Of a stretch of DNA of 64,000 bases, positions 58,758 through 64,000 are shown piece by piece. Where the stretch lies: NCBI RefSeq assembly GCF_001659605.2, contig NC_035171.2, positions 30,235,825-30,299,824 on the forward strand, read 5' to 3'. The first letter of the stretch is position 1, and every line of letters starts with the position of its first letter. Source of the stretch: Manihot esculenta (lineage: Eukaryota > Streptophyta > Magnoliopsida > Malpighiales > Euphorbiaceae). A program made the position numbers and the translations under genes. The notes under the pieces are model-generated. The model saw only the letters and a list, made by a program, of their open reading frames with translations. It was not told where the DNA came from and made no database searches.

Positions 58758-59220
58758 GGGATAAAATAGTAATACTTTAATTCTAAATTTGGCTAAGATG
58801 ATTGGTTATGGGCCTGGGCTTTTTTAACTCTGGGTTTGGCTAGCTTAAGTTGCGTCTAATTTGCGCCATGACATGTTTGAATTTTTTTTTACTAAGATTT
58901 ATAATGATATAAGAGGTAAAATAGTCATACTTTAATTCTAAATTTGTCTAAGATGATTGGTTATGAGCCTGGGCTTCTTTAACTCTAGGTTTGGCTAGCT
59001 TAAGTTGCGACTGATTTGCGTCATGGCATATTTGAATTTTTTTTTACTAAGATTTATAATGATATAAGGGGTAAAATAGTCATACTTTAATTCTAAATTT
59101 GGTTAAGATGATTGGTTATGGTCTGGACTTCTTTAACTCTGGGTTTGACTAGCTTAAGTTGCGTCTGATCTGCGCCATGGCATGTTTGAATCTTTTTTTT
59201 TACTAAGATTTATAATGGTA
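58758..59220. repeat. Three tandem copies of a 155-bp unit
   Basis: The anchor word ATAGTMATACTTTAATTCTA starts at 58766, 58921 and 59076, exactly 155 bp apart. Each unit continues with TAAGATGATTGGTTATG, TAACTCTRGGTTTG, TAGCTTAAGTTGCG, CATGGCATRTTTGAAT, a T run and ACTAAGATTTATAATG. Copies differ by a few bases each. No ORF spans the array. Confidence 0.92.
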
Positions 59221-60033
59221 TATTTAGATTTCACACTTTTTCTCTCTCGCCCAATGCAAGCCTAGTTAGCTTTGAAAGAAATTGATTTACCTTTATAATT
59301 CAAATTATTTCCTTTAAAATTATGTAAAAACTTGACTTCCCCAACTAAATATAGTATAATCATGTGTTTAAGAGAATAATCCAGTTATCACTCTTTGACC
59401 GAAACTTTCTATTATCCATTCATTTACATTCATACTACTAAAGCTAAAGTAACTATTCACTTTGATTAAAAAAAATTACTATTCACTAAAATTTCGTGGT
59501 TGACTCTCTTATTATTAGGTCACTAACTTTTCTGACATTTAAATTTTAAATAAGTATAAATCCTATATATACTCCTGTGCAATTAGGATTTATTTATTTA
59601 TTTTTTTCACCGATTCAAATAAGCTCCATCGCTTAATGCTCCAAAGTAGAAAAAAAATTAGTAATTGGCCAAATTCAAATGTTTCTCCATGTAATAAGTA
59701 TCCTACTCATTATTTTAAATATTAATTTATTTAACTCTAATTATGAAACAATTTTTGTATATATACATTACAAAAATCTTTAACCTGCTTTCTTAATTTC
59801 TAAGTAAAGCATGTTTCATGACTATATATATGTATAAAACTCATTATACTTTTCATAGTAAGAAAAAATGTGACAACATAATAATTTCGTAAAATAAATG
59901 TTTTAAACAATAAACCTAAAAAATGTGAGGAGGGTAATTTTGTAATATGGAGGAAGTGAGAGGGTGTTTCCAAATCTAAAATTATGATTCAAACTTTTTA
60001 AAAAATATATATAAAAAGTTTTTGCTATTATAT

Positions 60034-60113
60034 AACGGTCGGATACGGGATCTGAACAGCGGCGTTTAGACTCCAACCGTAAAAAAGGCCGTCCTCCTCA
60101 CTTATTCAACCGT
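60034..60113 (+). promoter_or_regulatory. MYB/MSA-type mitotic sites upstream of kinesin-5
   Basis: TATAACGGTCGG (AACGG core at 60034-60038) resembles the mitosis-specific activator element bound by three-repeat MYB proteins. Two CAACCGTAA words (60074 and 60108) carry the complementary MYB core. They cluster within 80 bp in an otherwise AT-rich upstream region, where G2/M genes such as mitotic kinesins keep such sites. Confidence 0.5.
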
Positions 60114-60376
60114 AACGCCGTCACACTTTCAATTTATAGCTTTCAAATCTATTTAAACGCACAATATAACATATCCACAGTCTCTTCTCTTTCTCACTCC
60201 TTTTTTAGCCTCTTATCATTCTCATATAAATAAATTAAATTTTTTCTTAAAAAAATCCATTTTCACTCTCTCTAGAAATTGTCGCCATTGTTGCAGAGAA
60301 TCTCTTGCTCTTAAGAGGCTTTTCAATTTTTTTCCCCTTCCAGAAGGCCGGCTTTTGAATAATCTATAGCTTTAAA

Positions 60377-60859
60377 GTAAGTTACTTCATCGGTGTTTAT
60401 CTGAAAATTTTTCAGATTTTTCTCTCTTCAGATTTTGGTCATTGTTGAGCTCAATTCTTTGGATCCACCTCTGATTCGTCAATGTATATGTAAATTTCAA
60501 CAAAAAAATAAATTCTCTTCATAAAATTTTTAGTGTATTCGGAACTTTTTGCTGGTATTTTTTTTATAGCTAAGAGCTTCACATTGTACTCTGATAATTT
60601 TTTAGTGTTTAATATTGAAGGCATTGAGTTTTGTTAATGATTAATGAATGAGATTCTTTGAACAATTTTATCTTTTTTGGATTTTTTTTCTTCAGCAAGA
60701 GTATTATAAAATTTTATGCCAGTAAAAAGGATAAAGAAAAATCATTTTTATTGAGGATTTTAGCTGGTATTGTATTAGCTTTTTTTTTCTTTTTCTTTTT
60801 TTTTTTAATTATTGGTTTAGTTGACTCGGTGAGTTGTGTTGTTGTATGTACTGATTTAG
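60377..60859 (+). other. Probable 5' UTR intron of the kinesin-5 gene
   Basis: Donor AAAGTAAGTT at 60377 and acceptor CTGATTTAG at 60859 bracket T-rich sequence between the presumed leader (CT-rich, 60180-60376) and the short stretch before the ATG. This is a prediction from splice-site quality only. Confidence 0.4.
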
Positions 60860-60903
60860 GGAAAAATTTCTGAGATTGGAGTAGCATTCAAAGCCAGAAT
60901 CAG

Positions 60904-63668
60904 ATGGATTCTTTGCAGTCACAACATAGAAGAGGGGGTCTGATTTTGCTATCGCCATCACAGACTCCACGTTCCAGTGATAAAACGGCTCGAGATCCGC
61001 GATCAGGGGAATCTAATTCCAGTAGCAAACATGATAAAGAAAAGGGCGTCAATGTGCAAGTCATTGTGCGTTGCAGGTCAGTTGAACCGTTAGAATTTAG
61101 TAATTTCGTATTGTAATTGGAGTATTGAACTCTTATTTGGATGTAGCTAATGAATGGCATTTCGCTAATGAGTTATAAATTGACAGTTTACTCTGACATT
61201 ACGTCATCTTTTTAGGTTGCATTAAATGCGAAGTTGATTAATGTGGAGTATGTTAAGTAATTGGTATTTTTCCTTTTGCAGGCCGTTGAGTGAAGATGAG
61301 ATGAGAGTACATACTCCAGTAGTTGTCTCTTGTAATGAGGGTAAAAGGGAAGTTTCAGCTGTTCAGAATATTGCTAACAAGCATATCGACAGAACCTTTC
61401 TATTTGACAAGGTGTGGCCCTTTTTGTTTCTGTTCCTTAATGTGTGCTATTTGGTCCTTTAGAAAGTTAGGGGATTGCAGACTTGATATCCCTGTAACAA
61501 TGGTTATAACATCAAATAATTCGTTTAGGTTTTTGGCCCAACATCCCAACAAAAAGACTTGTATGACTTGGCAGTGTCTCCAATCGTGTATGAAGTTCTT
61601 GAAGGTTATAACTGCACCATCTTTGCTTATGGTCAGACAGGGACAGGGAAGACATACACAATGGAAGGAGGAGCAAGGAAAAAGGTTTGATTTTGCAGAA
61701 CATGTTGGGGTATACATATAAATGTATATATATATATTATTCCTTGTTTTCTCTCTCTAATTATTTCCAATTCTATTCATTCTTTCGCAGAATGGGGAAT
61801 TTCCAAGTGATGCCGGTGTCATCCCTAGAGCAGTTAAACAAATTTTTGACATATTAGAAGCTCAGAATGCTGAGTATAGCATGAAAGTTACATTTTTAGA
61901 GCTGTACAATGAGGAAATAACTGATCTTTTGACCCTGGAGGAAACTTCAAAATTTATAGATGACAAATCTAAGAAACCTATAGCTCTTATGGAAGATGGA
62001 AAAGGGGGTGTTTTTGTAAGAGGCTTGGAAGAAGAGATTGTTTGTACTGCAAATGAAATTTACAAAATATTGGAGAAGGGTTCAGCAAAAAGGCGCACAG
62101 CAGAAACTTTACTTAACAAGCAAAGTAGTCGTTCTCACTCGATATTTTCCATCACCATCCACATTAAAGAATGTACTCCTGAGGGTGAAGAGATGATCAA
62201 ATGTGGGAAACTGAATCTTGTTGACCTTGCTGGTTCAGAAAATATTTCACGTTCTGGTGCACGGGAGGTATTACAGCCAACTCTGCTCTCTGTACACATT
62301 GATGTAATCAGGATGAGATCCATATGCATTCCATGAGTTTTATATGCACAAGTCGAGTTGAAATTTCTGCAAAATTTTGCTTTCGATTTTATCCTTGATG
62401 TTGCAATGCATGCTTCTGATGAACATGGCTCTTGCAGGGCAGAGCAAGGGAAGCAGGGGAGATTAATAAGAGCTTGCTTACACTTGGTCGTGTGATCAAT
62501 GCTCTTGTTGATCATTCTGGTCATGTACCATACAGGTATTATTATTTATAAAAAGGATGGTAATTCTCAATAGCATCATTTTGGTGTTTGCAAACCCAAA
62601 AGTGATAAAAATGGAAATATTGGCATGGAATTCCAGGGATAGCAAACTAACAAGGCTGTTGAGGGATTCATTGGGAGGGAAAACAAAGACATGCATAATT
62701 GCCACTATATCACCCTCTATTCATAGTCTGGATGAAACGCTTAGCACTCTAGATTATGCACATCGTGCCAAGAATATCAAGAACAGACCAGAGGTCTGTG
62801 TTACTAAACGCACTGTTTGTGTTACTTGCTTATTCGTGTGTAACAATGCTAATTTTATGAAGTTATCTTATTTTACAACATGCTTCACTGTTGGTTATTA
62901 TCTCAGATCAATCAGAAGATGATGAAGTCTGCAATGATAAAGGATCTGTACTCTGAAATTGACCGGCTGAAGCAAGGTAGTTTACTGCTTCCTGCAAAAT
63001 TTTTCACCAATGCAGCTAAGATATTTTCAGATGGTTGACCTTGAAAAATAACCAGTATAAATGTATCAATTTATCTTTCTTATTTGTTTAGAGGTATATG
63101 CTGCAAGAGAAAAAAATGGAATTTATATACCACGAGATCGCTATCTCCAAGATGAAGCTGAAAAGAAGGTTCAGTTCTTACCATATTAATTAGATGATGT
63201 CCCTGTAACTGAGTTCTATGAAATAATTTTTTTATCCGTCTTCTTCCAGGCAATGGCTGAAAAAATAGAGCGCATGGAACTTGAATCAGAATCCAAGGAC
63301 AAGGTATATTCCATCAAGGTTGCATTCTCCAGCTCTTTTCAAGTTGAATGTGAAAAACCTGACTAATTATTTTGCATTCACTTTTGATCAGCAAATAATG
63401 GAGCTTCAGGAACTCTACAATTCTCAGCTACTATTGACAGCAGAATTAAGTGAGAAACTTGAAAAAACTGAGGTAACTATATTATGTTTTCAGCTGACAG
63501 CCTTTCCTGCTCATCATGTACAAGATTTGAAGTTACTGCCTTAATTGTAAATCCAGAACAAGCTTGGGGAAACTGAAAATTCATTGTTTGATCTCGAAGA
63601 AAAACACAGACAGGCAAATGCAACAATAAAAGAGAAGGAGTTTCTGATATCTAATCTCCTCAAATCAG
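60904..63668 (+). CDS. KIN5: Kinesin-5 motor protein, N-terminal part (continues past window)
   Basis: Eleven coding exons: 60904-61076, 61282-61411, 61529-61684, 61791-62267, 62438-62535, 62637-62793, 62907-62976, 63092-63168, 63250-63303, 63392-63472 and 63557-63668; all junctions are GT-AG and keep frame over 528 codons. A Ser-rich leader precedes [20 protein letters not shown]. Motor motifs: P-loop GQTGTGKT at 136-143, switch [10 protein letters not shown] at 262-270, switch II DLAGSE at 298-303, then [19 protein letters not shown] and the neck [20 protein letters not shown]. After that comes coiled-coil heptad sequence ([46 protein letters not shown]). This is the BimC/Eg5 family (tobacco TKRP125, Arabidopsis KIN5 group): a homotetrameric plus-end motor that slides antiparallel microtubules in the spindle and phragmoplast. 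Members are usually about 1000 residues, so half lies beyond the window; the last 332 bases are intron. Confidence 0.95.
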
Positions 63669-64000
63669 GTAAGCTGAGATGTCTTGTGCTTAATCTTGTT
63701 TTTCATTTCCTGCGTTCTTTCTGCCTGTCCTTTCAGCAGAAGTCTTTCTTGCTTTTCATTGTGCCTTCTTTTCATTTTTTAGGTTCTACATTGTCCTGCT
63801 TGCAGTTTGATATTATTTACCCATTGGAACTGAGAACTTAATTTCCTTGAAATGATTTTTTTTTTGTTTATACAGTTTTCAATAAGTTTGGGATTAGACT
63901 TTAGTTGCTTTTGTTGTTGTTGTATACACTTTGAAATTCGAATACAAGTCCTTTGGATGTTGTACAATTGGCCAGCTTAACAATAATGACCTCTGTCATC

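Noticed and set aside
1..64000. tRNA, rRNA and CRISPR-like arrays
   Set aside because: Read for cloverleaf boxes, rRNA words and regularly spaced repeats. The only regular spacing is the 155-bp tandem array, which has no unique spacers.

Overview
The window is nuclear DNA of a flowering plant, almost certainly a eudicot. It has AT-rich intergenic sequence, GT-AG introns, plant LTR retrotransposons primed by initiator tRNA-Met, a CCT-motif regulator, a plant-type GH18 protein and a plant kinesin-5. The repeat style would fit Euphorbiaceae, but that is a weak impression and the species is not identified.

Layout. 1-2080: exon-like pieces of a decayed gene I do not recognise. 2081-9514: AT-rich intergenic DNA with a GGCG-rich foldback-like repeat (3750-4395) and a 41-bp duplication. 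9515-11014 (minus): complete three-exon CCT-motif gene with a TATA box and two bZIP-type ACGT sites. 11178-17879: gene-free AT-rich DNA. 17893-18523: a 5'-truncated LINE-like insertion with a 13-bp target duplication. 18619-26331: a defective Ty3/gypsy element (minus, TSD AAAAT). It has lost most of its 5' LTR, gag, protease and part of RT, and it carries a nested 2.57-kb solo LTR of a related family (TSD TACCC). 28544-35223: a second, decayed gypsy element (plus, TSD GATAT) whose gag is interrupted by an antisense solo LTR (TSD GTGAT). 41493-42356: a 458-bp tandem duplication of an unclassified repeat, with a third copy at about 37.05 kb. 42478-43395 (minus): intact intronless GH18 gene, with a MITE just upstream. 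43947-48896 (minus): an intact, very young Ty1/copia element with a 1451-codon ORF. Its two LTRs differ at one base in 267 and have unusual TA...GA termini. About 49.25 kb: a relic of a GH18 C-terminus. 50966-51294: a solo LTR related to the 28.5-kb gypsy family. 58758-59220: three 155-bp tandem repeats. 60904 to the window edge (plus): the first 11 coding exons (528 residues) of a kinesin-5 gene, with mitotic MYB-type sites upstream.

Only three host genes look functional (CCT regulator, GH18 protein, kinesin-5) and they share no obvious pathway. The main story is layered transposon insertion, which can be reconstructed to the base because five LTR insertions and the LINE keep recognisable target-site duplications. 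I saw no CRISPR array, rRNA or convincing tRNA gene, and no clearly new biological system. The most unusual features are the copia LTR termini and the palindromic GCC-box-like clusters next to the gypsy LTR TATA boxes.
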